Shown: piece by piece, positions 52,576 through 61,320 of the stretch | Layout: each line of letters opens with the position of its first letter | Position numbering within the stretch: the stretch's first letter is position 1 | Assembly (NCBI RefSeq): GCF_017165765.1 | Contig: NZ_JAFGZD010000010.1 | Coordinates: 62,001 to 126,000 of the forward strand | Source of the DNA: Pseudomonas capsici | GTDB lineage: Bacteria > Pseudomonadota > Gammaproteobacteria > Pseudomonadales > Pseudomonadaceae | Direction: 5' to 3' | Length of the DNA: 64,000 nucleotides | Position numbers and translations under genes: made by a program | The notes under the pieces: model-generated | What the model saw: only the letters and a program-made list of their open reading frames with translations | What the model was told of the DNA's origin: nothing | Database searches by the model: none

Positions 52576-53820
52576 ATGTTCAGACCGTTATCCATTTTCA
52601 TCGGCGCGCGCTATACCCGCGCAAAACGCCGTAAAAGCTTTATCTCGTTCATCTCGATGACCTCGATGATCGGTCTGGCGCTGGGCGTGCTGGCGATGAT
52701 CGTGGTGTTGTCGGTCATGAACGGTTTCCAGCGTGAAATGAGTTCACGGATCCTCGGCATGGTGCCCCATGCGATGATCGCTGGCGTCAAGCCGGTGGAT
52801 GACTGGAAGCCGCTGGCAGACGCGGCTCTGAAGAACCCGGAAGTCACGGCTGCGGTGCCGCTCACCGAGATGGAAGGCATGCTGTCCTACAAGGGCTCCA
52901 TGCAGCCGATCCAGGTCAGTGGTATCGATCCTGCGCTTGAGCATCAAGTCTCCATCGTGACGAAGCACATCACTCGCGGCAACCTGCAGGATCTGAAGCC
53001 GGGCGAGTTCGGCGTGGTGCTGGGCGATATCACGGCGCGTCGCTTTCGCTTGAGCGTGGGTGACAAGCTGACCCTGATCGTGCCGGAAGTCAGCAGCGCG
53101 CCGGGCGGCATCACGCCGCGTATGCAACGCCTGACCGTGGTCGGTGTGTTCAAGGTAGGGGCCGAACTGGATGGCTCCATGGCGCTGATCAACATTGCCG
53201 ATGCCGCGCAGATGCAACGCTGGGAGCCCGGTCAGGTTCAGGGTGTGCGGCTGGCGCTGAAGGATCTGTACAAGGCACCGCAGGTTTCCACTGCCATCGC
53301 TTCGAGCCTGGGCGCCGATTATCGTGCCGATGACTGGACTCACACCCAGGGCAGCCTGTTCAGCGCCATGAAAATGGAAAAGACCATGATCGGCCTGTTG
53401 CTGCTGATGATCGTCGCCGTGGCGGCGTTCAATATCATTGCGACCCTGATCATGGTGGTGAACGACAAGGGCGCGGATATCGCCATCCTGCGCACCATCG
53501 GTGCCACACCTCGGCAGATCATGGCGATCTTCATGGTTCAGGGTACGGTGATCGGTATTGTCGGCACCTTGATCGGTGGCGTGCTGGGCGTGATTGCCGC
53601 ACTGAATGTCAGCAGCATCGTCGGCTGGTTCGAGCGGGTCAGTGGCCAGCACATCTTCAGTTCCGATGTGTATTTCATCAGCAACCTGCCTTCCGAGTTG
53701 CAGGGCGGTGACGTGGTGCTGATCTGCAGTGCCGGTTTCATCCTGAGTTTCCTGGCAACCATCTACCCCGCATGGCGCGCCGCCCAGGTGCAACCGGCCC
53801 ATGCACTGCGATACGAATGA
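52576..53820 (+). CDS. lolE: Lipoprotein-releasing ABC transporter permease LolE
   Basis: A 414-residue paralogue of LolC with the same topology. ATG 52576 begins 'MFRPLSIFIGARYTRAKRRK', almost the same as the LolC start. Diagnostic C-terminal membrane block 'LLLMIVAVAAFNIIATLIMVVND'. It binds the lipoprotein substrate in the LolCDE complex. No strong Shine-Dalgarno precedes it, and a terminator-like stem lies between it and lolD. Confidence 0.94.
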   Translation: MFRPLSIFIGARYTRAKRRKSFISFISMTSMIGLALGVLAMIVVLSVMNGFQREMSSRILGMVPHAMIAGVKPVDDWKPLADAALKNPEVTAAVPLTEMEGMLSYKGSMQPIQVSGIDPALEHQVSIVTKHITRGNLQDLKPGEFGVVLGDITARRFRLSVGDKLTLIVPEVSSAPGGITPRMQRLTVVGVFKVGAELDGSMALINIADAAQMQRWEPGQVQGVRLALKDLYKAPQVSTAIASSLGADYRADDWTHTQGSLFSAMKMEKTMIGLLLLMIVAVAAFNIIATLIMVVNDKGADIAILRTIGATPRQIMAIFMVQGTVIGIVGTLIGGVLGVIAALNVSSIVGWFERVSGQHIFSSDVYFISNLPSELQGGDVVLICSAGFILSFLATIYPAWRAAQVQPAHALRYE

Positions 53821-53946
53821 CCGATCCCGTGCAGCAATGAATTCGTTGCTGCACGGGCGTCACAGTGCGAGCAGGCGTTAAAGCTGAAAGCCCGGTGCAA
53901 ACCCTATAAACTTGCCGGGTTAATTCATGAGATTCCAGGTATCGCC

Positions 53947-54777
53947 ATGCATCCCGCAGCCGAACACTCTCCGCTGGGCAAGTCCAGCGAGTACATCGCC
54001 ACCTACACGCCATCCCTGTTGTTTCCGATTCCGCGCGCTGCGAAGTGGGCCGAGCTGGGGCTGACGGCTCAGACGTTGCCTTATCGGGGTGTCGATTTCT
54101 GGAATTGCTATGAGCTGTCCTGGCTGCTGCCGTCGGGCAAGCCGGTGGTGGCCATTGCCGAGTTCAGCATTCCGGCCGATTCGCCCAATATCATCGAGTC
54201 CAAGTCCTTCAAGCTCTACCTCAACTCGCTGAACCAGACCTCCTTCGAGAGCACCGAGCAGTTGCAGGCGACCCTTGAAAAGGACCTGTCGGCAGCGGCG
54301 GGCAAGCCTGTAGGTGTTCGCATCAGCCGTCTGGCCGATATCGAGAGCGAGGGCGTGGCCAGCTTGCCGGGCACCTGCATCGACGATCTGGATGTGAGCA
54401 TCGACAGCTATGACCATCCGCAACCCGAGCTGCTGCGTTGCGACGATTCCCGTGTCATCGAGGAAAGCCTGCACAGCCATCTGCTCAAGTCCAACTGTCC
54501 CGTGACCAGCCAGCCTGACTGGGGCAGTGTGGTGGTGGAGTATCGTGGTGCGGCGCTGGATCATGCGAGCCTGCTGGCTTACATCGTCAGCTTCCGCCAG
54601 CATTCGGACTTCCATGAGCAATGCGTGGAGCGGATCTTTCTCGACCTGCAGTGCTTGCTCAAGCCAGAGAAACTGACGGTTTATGCGCGCTATGTGCGCC
54701 GTGGCGGGCTGGATATCAACCCGTATCGCAGTACTGAAGCGTTGCAGGTCGATAACCGTCGACTGGCACGTCAGTAA
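53947..54777 (+). CDS. queF: NADPH-dependent 7-cyano-7-deazaguanine reductase QueF
   Basis: A 276-residue type II (bimodular) QueF, close to the 282 of E. coli. The NADPH-binding module has the QueF motif 'ESKSFKLYLNS' (about residue 86). The catalytic cysteine lies in 'LKSNCPVTSQPDWGSVV' (about 183), and the Asp of 'PDWG' follows. It reduces preQ0 to preQ1 for queuosine in tRNA. It stands alone with a terminator after it. Confidence 0.95.
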   Translation: MHPAAEHSPLGKSSEYIATYTPSLLFPIPRAAKWAELGLTAQTLPYRGVDFWNCYELSWLLPSGKPVVAIAEFSIPADSPNIIESKSFKLYLNSLNQTSFESTEQLQATLEKDLSAAAGKPVGVRISRLADIESEGVASLPGTCIDDLDVSIDSYDHPQPELLRCDDSRVIEESLHSHLLKSNCPVTSQPDWGSVVVEYRGAALDHASLLAYIVSFRQHSDFHEQCVERIFLDLQCLLKPEKLTVYARYVRRGGLDINPYRSTEALQVDNRRLARQ

Positions 54778-54783
54778 ACAGAG

Positions 54784-54808
54784 AAGCCCGTCATTCGACG
54801 GGCTTTTT
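54784..54808. terminator. Terminator after queF
   Basis: AAGCCCGTC (54784-54792), loop ATTC, GACGGGCTT (54797-54805), then TTT. It also lies just after the convergent DUF4404 stop. Confidence 0.92.
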
Positions 54809-54815
54809 CGTGATG

Positions 54816-55079
54816 TCAGATCCCGATGTTGCCCAGGGTCTGGACGATATTGCGCAGGGTGCCGGCGATGGCCGGATGCTCCAGCTCGAAGCGTTCTACC
54901 GCGAGATTGACACCATCGGCCAGGCTGGCGTCCTGAGTCATGCTTTCCAGCTGAATCTTTGTTTCGATCTGTTCCATCAGCTCATGAAGATTGACACGCT
55001 CGGCTTCGGACAGCGGCGGATTATGCTCCAGTTGCTCGCGCAGGGTATTGAGTTGTTCTTGCAGTTCGCGGGCAGGCAT
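54816..55079 (-). CDS. DUF4404 family protein
   Basis: An 87-residue helical protein of the DUF4404 family: 'LQEQLNTLREQLEHNPPLSEAER', 'LHELMEQIETKIQLE', and the C-terminal 'VERFELEHPAIAGTLRNIVQTLGNIGI'. Heptad leucines suggest a coiled coil. The function is unknown. It converges with queF and lies before the HAD-like gene in the minus direction. GGAGCAC stands upstream of the ATG. Confidence 0.85.
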   Translation of the reverse strand: MPARELQEQLNTLREQLEHNPPLSEAERVNLHELMEQIETKIQLESMTQDASLADGVNLAVERFELEHPAIAGTLRNIVQTLGNIGI

Positions 55080-55185
55080 GGCGTGCTCCTTGGTTGATAA
55101 GTCTGTTTCATGGACTCTTCCAGAGGACGAAAGGTCCGTGATGCATTAAGACTAATCCACTACAGAATTGCCTGCATGATATGTA

Positions 55186-55791
55186 TCAGGGCTTTTCGCC
55201 TTTACTGCGGCGCAAGGCGATGTCTGCGAGGCATGACTCCAGTTCGCCCAGATGATCGATGACCGAATGCACGCCCTGGGCGTAGAGCTTGAGCGTCGCG
55301 TGGGCGCGGCGTTGTTCGCGTTCGCTGTCGTTCAGCGCCTGCCATTGTTTTGGCGAAAGACCGCACAGAGGTCCGCAGGAGGCCAGGCCTATGGTCCAGA
55401 GTCCGGCATTCAGTCCCGATTGCAGCAGACGCGGATCGCCGCTGATGAGCACGCAGCCCTCCAGCTGATTCACTTTCAACGCCATCAGGGCCAGCCAGCA
55501 GGCGTCGGGGGCAGGCCATTTTGCGTTCGGGCGTGGAGCCGGCGTGATCCATTCGCTGACGGTCGCAGCCAGCGCATGGCTCAGGTTTTCAGGCAGTTCA
55601 TCGATCCAGGCGCACGGCATGCCCTGGCGACTCAGGGTTTGCAGAATGTCCATTGCGCCGGGCGTCGCGAGGGCGAAGTCCGGTTCCTGGGCCTTGATGC
55701 CTGCCTGCGCACCAAAGTCCACCAGACAGCCGCTGAGGCCGAACAGCAGGGCAGGGAAGTCAGGCAGAGCGTTGGCGACTGGCGCGAGCAT
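55186..55791 (-). CDS. HAD-like protein without the catalytic aspartate
   Basis: A 201-residue haloacid-dehalogenase-like protein related to phosphonoacetaldehyde hydrolase. PhnX has a 'DWAGTTVDFG' active-site loop; here the matching stretch reads 'GLSGCLVDFG', so the nucleophile Asp is Gly and the general acid position is Ser. Later parts are family-like: 'ALMALKVNQLEGCVLISGDPRLLQSGLNAGLWTIGL' (with a GD pair) and 'GVHSVIDHLGELESCL', the PhnX-type C-terminus. Phosphatase activity is unlikely. A binding or regulatory role is possible. The P. aeruginosa PA2803 protein appears to be of this kind. Confidence 0.75.
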   Translation of the reverse strand: MLAPVANALPDFPALLFGLSGCLVDFGAQAGIKAQEPDFALATPGAMDILQTLSRQGMPCAWIDELPENLSHALAATVSEWITPAPRPNAKWPAPDACWLALMALKVNQLEGCVLISGDPRLLQSGLNAGLWTIGLASCGPLCGLSPKQWQALNDSEREQRRAHATLKLYAQGVHSVIDHLGELESCLADIALRRSKGEKP

Positions 55792-55979
55792 GGTAATGTC
55801 TCTGAAATATTCATGAACGCTACCGGGCTTTTATGACATTCGGATGAATGTCCGGTGACTGTGTTTAAACGCTCGCGGGCTGACAGAACTGACTTATTTC
55901 TGGCGGAACGCTTTATACTGCCAATCCTTGCGTATGGGTTCGCAGTCGCGCGTCATAATCTTGATCAGGAGTTTCAGCT

Positions 55980-56681
55980 ATGCCCGTGATCGGTGCAGGC
56001 TTTGCCGGGCGTCTGGCTCGGTTGTGTGTATGTGTGGGAGTTGCCTTCGCTCCGGTAGTGGTGCAGGCGGCCGAAGACGATCCGTGGGAAGGCGTCAACC
56101 GCGCCATTTTCCGGTTCAATGACACCGTCGATACCTACACCCTCAAGCCTATTGCGCAGGGCTATCAATACATAGCACCGCAATTCGTCGAAGATGGCGT
56201 ACACAACTTCTTCAACAACATCGGCGACGTGGGCAACCTGGCCAACAACATCCTGCAGGCCAAGCCTGCGGCTGCCGGTGTCGATACTGCGCGTCTTATC
56301 GTCAACACCACCTTCGGCCTTCTGGGGGTCATCGACGTCGGTACCCGCATGGGCTTGCAGCGCAGCGACGAAGATTTCGGCCAGACACTCGGATACTGGG
56401 GCGTGAGCAGTGGACCCTACGTCGTGCTGCCGCTGCTGGGGCCAAGCACCGTGCGCGATGCCATCGCCAAATATCCGGACACCTACACCGAACCCTATCG
56501 TTACATCGACCATGTGCCAACCCGCAATACCGTGTGGGGTATCGACCTGATCGATACGCGTGCCAGTCTGCTGTCGGCCGAGCGTCTGGTGAGCGGTGAC
56601 AAATACACCTTCATCCGCAACGCCTATTTGCAGAACCGCGAATTCAAGGTCAAGGATGGTCAGGTCGAAGACGATTTTTAA
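55980..56681 (+). CDS. mlaA: Phospholipid-transport outer-membrane protein MlaA (VacJ)
   Basis: A 233-residue MlaA. The conserved block starts 'DPWEGVNRAIFRFNDTVDTYTLKPIAQGY' and goes on with 'VDTARLIVNTTFGLLGVIDVGTRMGL' and 'DFGQTLGYWGVSSGPYVVLPLLGPSTVRDA'. MlaA removes misplaced phospholipids from the outer leaflet and passes them to MlaC. The signal peptide 'LCVCVGVAFAPVVVQA-A' ends in a signal peptidase I site and lacks a lipobox, unlike E. coli MlaA. A terminator follows. Confidence 0.92.
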   Translation: MPVIGAGFAGRLARLCVCVGVAFAPVVVQAAEDDPWEGVNRAIFRFNDTVDTYTLKPIAQGYQYIAPQFVEDGVHNFFNNIGDVGNLANNILQAKPAAAGVDTARLIVNTTFGLLGVIDVGTRMGLQRSDEDFGQTLGYWGVSSGPYVVLPLLGPSTVRDAIAKYPDTYTEPYRYIDHVPTRNTVWGIDLIDTRASLLSAERLVSGDKYTFIRNAYLQNREFKVKDGQVEDDF

Positions 56682-56709
56682 TCGTTACGCAATGTTGATC
56701 GAATGAATG

Positions 56710-56738
56710 AAGGCGACCTTGGTCGCCTTTGTTTTTTT
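56710..56738 (+). terminator. Terminator after mlaA
   Basis: AAGGCGACC (56710-56718), TT, GGTCGCCTT (56721-56729), then TGTTTTTTT. Confidence 0.93.
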
Positions 56739-56755
56739 CGGGAAGGGATTGGCAA

Positions 56756-57055
56756 TCAATTCATCGAAATGATGGAGAGCCCCAGTTTCTGCCCGCCGCC
56801 TTCGATATCTGTCAGCCAGACGACCTCTGTCTCGGCGGACAGTCCCGAGAGGGCCGGGTGATCGGAATCGATGCTGACGCTGAGTTTGTCTCCGATCTTG
56901 AAGGAACGTGGCGCCTCGACCTGCATTCCGGTGCTGGAAAGGTCGATGCAGACGGCTGGAATTACCTGACCTGCATGGAGCAGGTTGATATCTGCATCGA
57001 TACGCATGCGAATATAGTCGCGTTTCTCCTCGTAGCTGCGATCATTTTGACCCAT
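56756..57055 (-). CDS. Small PilZ-domain protein
   Basis: A 99-residue protein that is a single PilZ domain. 'YEEKRDYIRMRIDADINL' provides the RxxxR-like c-di-GMP arm and 'AVCIDLSSTGMQVEAP' the (D/N)xSxxG motif, both good matches. The rest is the barrel ('GDKLSVSIDSD', 'EVVWLTDIEGGGQKLGLSII'). It should bind c-di-GMP. It is divergent from rssB, 220 bases away, and converges on mlaA. Confidence 0.9.
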   Translation of the reverse strand: MGQNDRSYEEKRDYIRMRIDADINLLHAGQVIPAVCIDLSSTGMQVEAPRSFKIGDKLSVSIDSDHPALSGLSAETEVVWLTDIEGGGQKLGLSIISMN

Positions 57056-57275
57056 GTCTATCCCTTCGTTTTGGTTGCTGATTAGTAGGTTCTTATAACT
57101 CCCGGCGATTTGCGATGTAAAGACGTAAAGTGAGCAGGGTCGTACGCTTGAAACGCCCGTCGGATGGGAGTACCGTCTGCGCCTTGAAGGGCACCTCTGA
57201 AACCTGATTGCCGGTCCGACTGCGGACCTGCCGTTGCAGAGAGGCTAGAAGCGAATCCAGTAAGCAGGTACCGGC

Positions 57276-58505
57276 ATGGCCGGGCCGCCTACACAACCTC
57301 ATCTGGCGCCGTTTGCCCACATGCCAAAAACCAGTGCCACACTGCTGATTATCGATGACGACGACGTAGTGCGTGCGAGTCTCGCCGCCTATCTGGAAGA
57401 TAGTGGCTTCAGCGTCCTCCAGGCGAATAATGGCCTGCAGGGAATACAGACATTCGAGCAGCAAAAGCCTGATCTGGTCATTTGCGATCTGCGCATGCCC
57501 CAGATGGGAGGCCTTGAGCTGATTCGTCAGGTGACGGGCCTGTCTCCACAGACTCCGGTCATTGTCGTTTCCGGGGCGGGCGTCATGAGCGATGCGGTCG
57601 AGGCCCTGCGTCTTGGCGCTGCCGACTACCTGATCAAGCCGCTGGAGGACCTGGCCGTTCTCGAGCATTCGGTGCACCGCGCACTGGATCGTGCCCGTCT
57701 GCTTCAGGAAAACCAGAACTATCGCGACAAGCTCGAAGCGGCCAACCGCGAGCTGGAAGCGAGCCTGCATCTGTTGCAGGAAGACCAGGATGCCGGTCGT
57801 CAGGTGCAGATGAACATGCTGCCGATCAGCCCCTGGGCCATCGATGAGTTCCAGTTCGCGCACCAGATCATCCCGTCACTGTATCTGTCCGGCGATTTCG
57901 TGGACTATTTCCGTGTCGATGAGCGGCGTGTCGCGTTCTATCTGGCCGATGTTTCGGGGCATGGCGCATCTTCGGCATTCATTACGGTGCTGTTGAAGTT
58001 CATGACCACTCGTCTGCTGTTCGAGTCCAAGCGCGGCGGCACATTGCCTGAATTCAAGCCGTCGGATGTACTGTCGCACATCAACCGGGGTCTGATCAGC
58101 TGCAAGCTGGGCAAGCATGTGACCATGGTCGGTGGCGTTATCGACGAAGATACAGGCGTCCTGACCTATGCAGTCGGTGGCCATCTGCCGTTGCCTGTGC
58201 TGTTCACGGACGGGGAAGCGCGCTATCTGCAGGGTCGCGGTCTTCCTGTCGGGCTGTTCAACGAGGCAACCTATCAGGACCATGAACTGGAATTGCCCGC
58301 GTCCTTCAGTCTGACGATGTTGTCTGATGGCATACTGGACCTGCTGCCCGGTGATACACTCAAGGAAAAAGAAGCGGTCTTGCCGGAAATGGTGAAGACT
58401 GCTGGTGGCAGCCTGGAAGGACTGCAGGAGGTTTTTGAATTGGCTACGCTAGGGGAGATGCCGGATGATATCGCCTTGTTAGTGTTACGCAGGAATCTTG
58501 AATGA
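57276..58505 (+). CDS. rssB: Response regulator with PP2C phosphatase domain (RssB)
   Basis: A 409-residue protein from ATG 57276 (AGCAGG 7 bases upstream). ATG 57321 (394 residues, 'MPKTSATLLIIDDDD') is the other candidate and fits the family length. The receiver has 'LIIDDDDVVRASL' and phosphoacceptor Asp in 'LVICDLRMPQMGG', then a coiled linker ('RDKLEAANRELEASLHLL'). The C-terminal SpoIIE/PP2C phosphatase has 'YLSGDFVDYF' and 'LADVSGHGASSAF' metal aspartates. It should dephosphorylate the STAS protein RssC next door and act on RpoS control in Pseudomonas. Confidence 0.88.
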   Translation: MAGPPTQPHLAPFAHMPKTSATLLIIDDDDVVRASLAAYLEDSGFSVLQANNGLQGIQTFEQQKPDLVICDLRMPQMGGLELIRQVTGLSPQTPVIVVSGAGVMSDAVEALRLGAADYLIKPLEDLAVLEHSVHRALDRARLLQENQNYRDKLEAANRELEASLHLLQEDQDAGRQVQMNMLPISPWAIDEFQFAHQIIPSLYLSGDFVDYFRVDERRVAFYLADVSGHGASSAFITVLLKFMTTRLLFESKRGGTLPEFKPSDVLSHINRGLISCKLGKHVTMVGGVIDEDTGVLTYAVGGHLPLPVLFTDGEARYLQGRGLPVGLFNEATYQDHELELPASFSLTMLSDGILDLLPGDTLKEKEAVLPEMVKTAGGSLEGLQEVFELATLGEMPDDIALLVLRRNLE

Positions 58506-58987
58506 GTACCGGTAGAATCCAGTTCGCCGAGCAGGAAGGCACCTTCGTACTGAAGTTCGTGGGCGAAGTGCGTTTGACGCTGTGTTCGGCCTTGGATGCG
58601 ACAATCGAGAGAATCTTCAGCGCGCTGAATTTTTCGGCCGTGGTGATCGATTTGACCGAAACCCGCAGCATCGACAGCACGACATTGGGCCTGCTGGCCA
58701 AGCTGTCGATCCTGTCGCGTCAGAAGGTAGGGTTGCTGCCAACCCTGGTAACGACCCACGAAGACATCACGCGGCTCTTGCAGTCGATGGGCTTCGATCA
58801 GGTGTTCAACATCGTTGACCGCCCCGTCCCGCGCCCTGAGTGCCTGACCGACCTGCCGTCGCAGGATCAGTGCGAAGAAGTGGTCAAGGCCAAGGTGCTG
58901 GAAGCGCACAAGATCCTGATGGGGTTGAACGACTCCAACCGTGAAGCCTTCCACGATCTGGTCAATGCCCTCGAGGGGCAGCGATAA
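58502..58987 (+). CDS. rssC: Anti-sigma factor antagonist (STAS domain) RssC
   Basis: A 161-residue protein with an N-terminal STAS domain ('EGTFVLKFVGEVRLTLCSALDATI', 'VVIDLTETRSIDSTTLGLLAKLSIL'). The serine in 'SIDSTTLG' is the usual phosphorylation site. About 60 extra C-terminal residues ('CEEVVKAKVLEAHKILMGLND') are helical and not part of the STAS fold. Its ATG overlaps the rssB stop (ATGA), which supports a partner-switch pair with the PP2C domain. A separate kinase/anti-sigma partner is not in the window. Confidence 0.88.
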   Translation: MSTGRIQFAEQEGTFVLKFVGEVRLTLCSALDATIERIFSALNFSAVVIDLTETRSIDSTTLGLLAKLSILSRQKVGLLPTLVTTHEDITRLLQSMGFDQVFNIVDRPVPRPECLTDLPSQDQCEEVVKAKVLEAHKILMGLNDSNREAFHDLVNALEGQR

Positions 58988-59026
58988 GTCAATCCGCAGG
59001 TTTGCCACGCCGAATGGCGGGCAATG

Positions 59027-59060
59027 AAAAGGGCGACCCCCGCGAGGAGGTCGCCCTTTA
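59027..59060. terminator. Bidirectional terminator between rssC and tal
   Basis: AAAGGGCGACC (59028-59038) pairs with GGTCGCCCTTT (59049-59059). On the minus strand it runs into TTT and ends tal; it also follows rssC. Confidence 0.85.
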
Positions 59061-59066
59061 GTGCAT

Positions 59067-59993
59067 TCAGGCCTTGGCGGCGAGCAATGCTTCGAGCTTT
59101 TCCTGGTCGCGAGCGAACTGACGAATGCCTTCGGCCAGTTTTTCCGTGGCCATTGCATCTTCGTTGGAAGCCCAGCGGAATTCCTTCTCGGTCAGGCTCT
59201 GACGGGCTTCGCCAGCGTTGCCCGGTGCCAGTTTCTGTTCCAGGCTGCCGTTGTCTTCGGCCAGTTGCTTGAGCAGATCCGGACTGATGGTCAGGCGGTC
59301 GCAACCTGCCAGTTGCTCGATCTGACTCAGGTTGCGGAAGCTGGCACCCATGACCACGGTCTTGAAGTCGTTGGCCTTGTAGTAGTTGTAGATGCGGGTT
59401 ACGGACTGCACGCCCGGATCTTCTGCGCCGGTGTACTCCTGGCCCGACGATTTCTTGTACCAGTCGTAGATACGGCCCACGAACGGCGAGATCAGAAACA
59501 CACCGGCTTCGGCGCAGGCCACGGCCTGAGCGAAAGAGAACAGCAGGGTCAGGTTGGTCTGGATACCGTCTTTCTCCAGTTTCTCGGCGGCCCTGATGCC
59601 TTCCCAGGTGGAAGCCAGCTTGATCAGGATCCGGTCGCGACCAATACCGGCTGCATCGTACAGACTGGCCAGACGCTCGCCGCGTTCGATCATTGCATTG
59701 GTATCGAAGGAAAGCCGTGCATCCACCTCGGTGGAAACCCGCCCGGGCACAACATCCAGAATCTTGCGGCCAATGGCGACGGCAAAGCGGTCGGACGCCA
59801 GACCGATATCGCCCTTGCTGCCGCTGAAGGCTTCGGCCAGCAGCTCGGCATTGCTTTCGCTGGAGGCCGCCTTGAGCAGAAGGGAAGGGTTGGTGGTGGC
59901 GTCTACCGGCTTGAGGCGGGCAATGGCATCGAAATCACCGGTATCGGCGACGACAGTTGTGAATTTCTTGAGTTGTTCCAGCTTGGAAGTCAT
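59067..59993 (-). CDS. tal: Transaldolase
   Basis: I choose ATG 59993 (family start MTSKLEQLKKFTTVVADTGDF) because the frame above is only leader sequence. The 308-residue enzyme is a TalB-type class I transaldolase: 'VDATTNPSLLLKAA' signature, Schiff-base Lys125 in 'RILIKLASTWEGI', 'LTLLFSFAQAVACAEAGVFLISPFVGRI'-type barrel strand. It transfers dihydroxyacetone units in the pentose phosphate pathway. Translation start has only a weak GAG 10 bases upstream. Confidence 0.96.
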   Translation of the reverse strand: MTSKLEQLKKFTTVVADTGDFDAIARLKPVDATTNPSLLLKAASSESNAELLAEAFSGSKGDIGLASDRFAVAIGRKILDVVPGRVSTEVDARLSFDTNAMIERGERLASLYDAAGIGRDRILIKLASTWEGIRAAEKLEKDGIQTNLTLLFSFAQAVACAEAGVFLISPFVGRIYDWYKKSSGQEYTGAEDPGVQSVTRIYNYYKANDFKTVVMGASFRNLSQIEQLAGCDRLTISPDLLKQLAEDNGSLEQKLAPGNAGEARQSLTEKEFRWASNEDAMATEKLAEGIRQFARDQEKLEALLAAKA

Positions 59994-60294
59994 TAGCGTG
60001 CTCTGTCCTGTGCGGTTGGATGACATTACCCGAGCGTTGCCTGCCACTCAAGGTCGCAGATCATGATCTCTGCGTTTGATGACGCGCTTTCCTCATTCGC
60101 GGGCAATGGAGGGTGCTCGGGGGTATGGAAGACGGGTTCAGACTGGATTTGAGCGTGGTTGGGGCCGGTTGTTCCCTTGGTGTGGTGCAAGCTTGGTCCG
60201 CAGTCTCGATGCTTCCTGATAGACTAGGCAACCTTTGCGTTTTGGCATTATTTGCCTTGGCGTACCGAATTCGCTGTCCTGCTCCACTCGTCCG

Positions 60295-61302
60295 ATGAAT
60301 ATATCCGTGAATACTGCCCGATCCCTGAAACCCATCCCATCCCGTCGCTTCTCCGTTGCGCCGATGATGGACTGGACTGACCGCCATTGCCGGTATTTCC
60401 TGCGCCTCCTGTCGAAGAACGCCCTGCTGTACACCGAGATGGTCACCACCGGTGCATTGATCCACGGTGATCGCGAACGTTTTCTGCGCTATGACGAAGC
60501 CGAGCATCCGCTGGCCTTGCAGCTGGGTGGCAGTAATCCTGCGGATCTGGCGACCTGTGCCCGTATGGCTGAAGAGGTGGGGTACGACGAGGTCAATCTG
60601 AATGTGGGCTGTCCGAGTGATCGGGTACAGAACAATATGATCGGTGCCTGCCTGATGGGGCATCCCGAGCTGGTGGCCGATTGTGTGAAGTCCATGCAGG
60701 ATGCCGTGGCGATTCCGGTGACGGTCAAGCACCGGATCGGCATCAATGGCCGGGACAGTTACGCCGAGCTGTGCGATTTCGTCGGCAAGGTTCATGAGGC
60801 TGGCTGCAACAGCTTTACGGTGCATGCCCGTATCGCGATTCTGGAAGGGCTTTCGCCCAAGGAAAATCGCGATATTCCACCGCTGCGCTATGACGTGGCG
60901 GCGCAGTTGAAGCGGGACTTCCCGGGCGTTGAGATCATCCTCAATGGCGGCATCAAGACCCTTGAGCAATGCCGGGAGCATTTGCAGACCTTCGACGGTG
61001 TGATGCTCGGGCGTGAGGCGTATCACAATCCCTATCTGCTGGCTGAAGTGGACCGCCAACTGTTCGGCAGCACTGCGCCGGTCATCAGTCGTGCGGAAGC
61101 TCTGGAAGCGTTGCGGCCTTATATTGCTGCGCATATCGAGAGCGGCGGCACCATGCACCATGTCACGCGGCATATCCTGGGCATGGCCCATGGCTTTCCG
61201 GGGGCACGACGTTTTCGGCAGTTGCTGTCGGTCGACATTCACAAGGCGGAAAAGCCCTTGTTGCTGCTGGATCAGGCGGCGGAGTTTCTGGCGGGTCATT
61301 AA
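60295..61302 (+). CDS. dusA: tRNA-dihydrouridine(20/20a) synthase DusA
   Basis: A 335-residue FMN enzyme from ATG 60295. 'FSVAPMMDWTDRHCRYFLRLL' is the FMN-binding start, the catalytic Cys is in 'LNVGCPSDRVQNNMIGACLM', and 'KHRIGINGRDSYAELCDFV', 'FTVHARIAILEGLSPKENR', 'ILNGGIKTLEQC' and 'DGVMLGREAYHNPYLL' are DusA-type motifs. It reduces U20/U20a in tRNA D-loops. No Shine-Dalgarno is visible before the start; GTG 60307 is another possible start. A 246-base gap separates it from tal. Confidence 0.95.
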   Translation: MNISVNTARSLKPIPSRRFSVAPMMDWTDRHCRYFLRLLSKNALLYTEMVTTGALIHGDRERFLRYDEAEHPLALQLGGSNPADLATCARMAEEVGYDEVNLNVGCPSDRVQNNMIGACLMGHPELVADCVKSMQDAVAIPVTVKHRIGINGRDSYAELCDFVGKVHEAGCNSFTVHARIAILEGLSPKENRDIPPLRYDVAAQLKRDFPGVEIILNGGIKTLEQCREHLQTFDGVMLGREAYHNPYLLAEVDRQLFGSTAPVISRAEALEALRPYIAAHIESGGTMHHVTRHILGMAHGFPGARRFRQLLSVDIHKAEKPLLLLDQAAEFLAGH

Positions 61303-61320
61303 ACGTTTTGGTCTTTTCGT

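Noticed and set aside
57093..57863. A 256-codon minus-strand frame before and over rssB
   Set aside because: It covers the rssB promoter and receiver, with no domain of its own.
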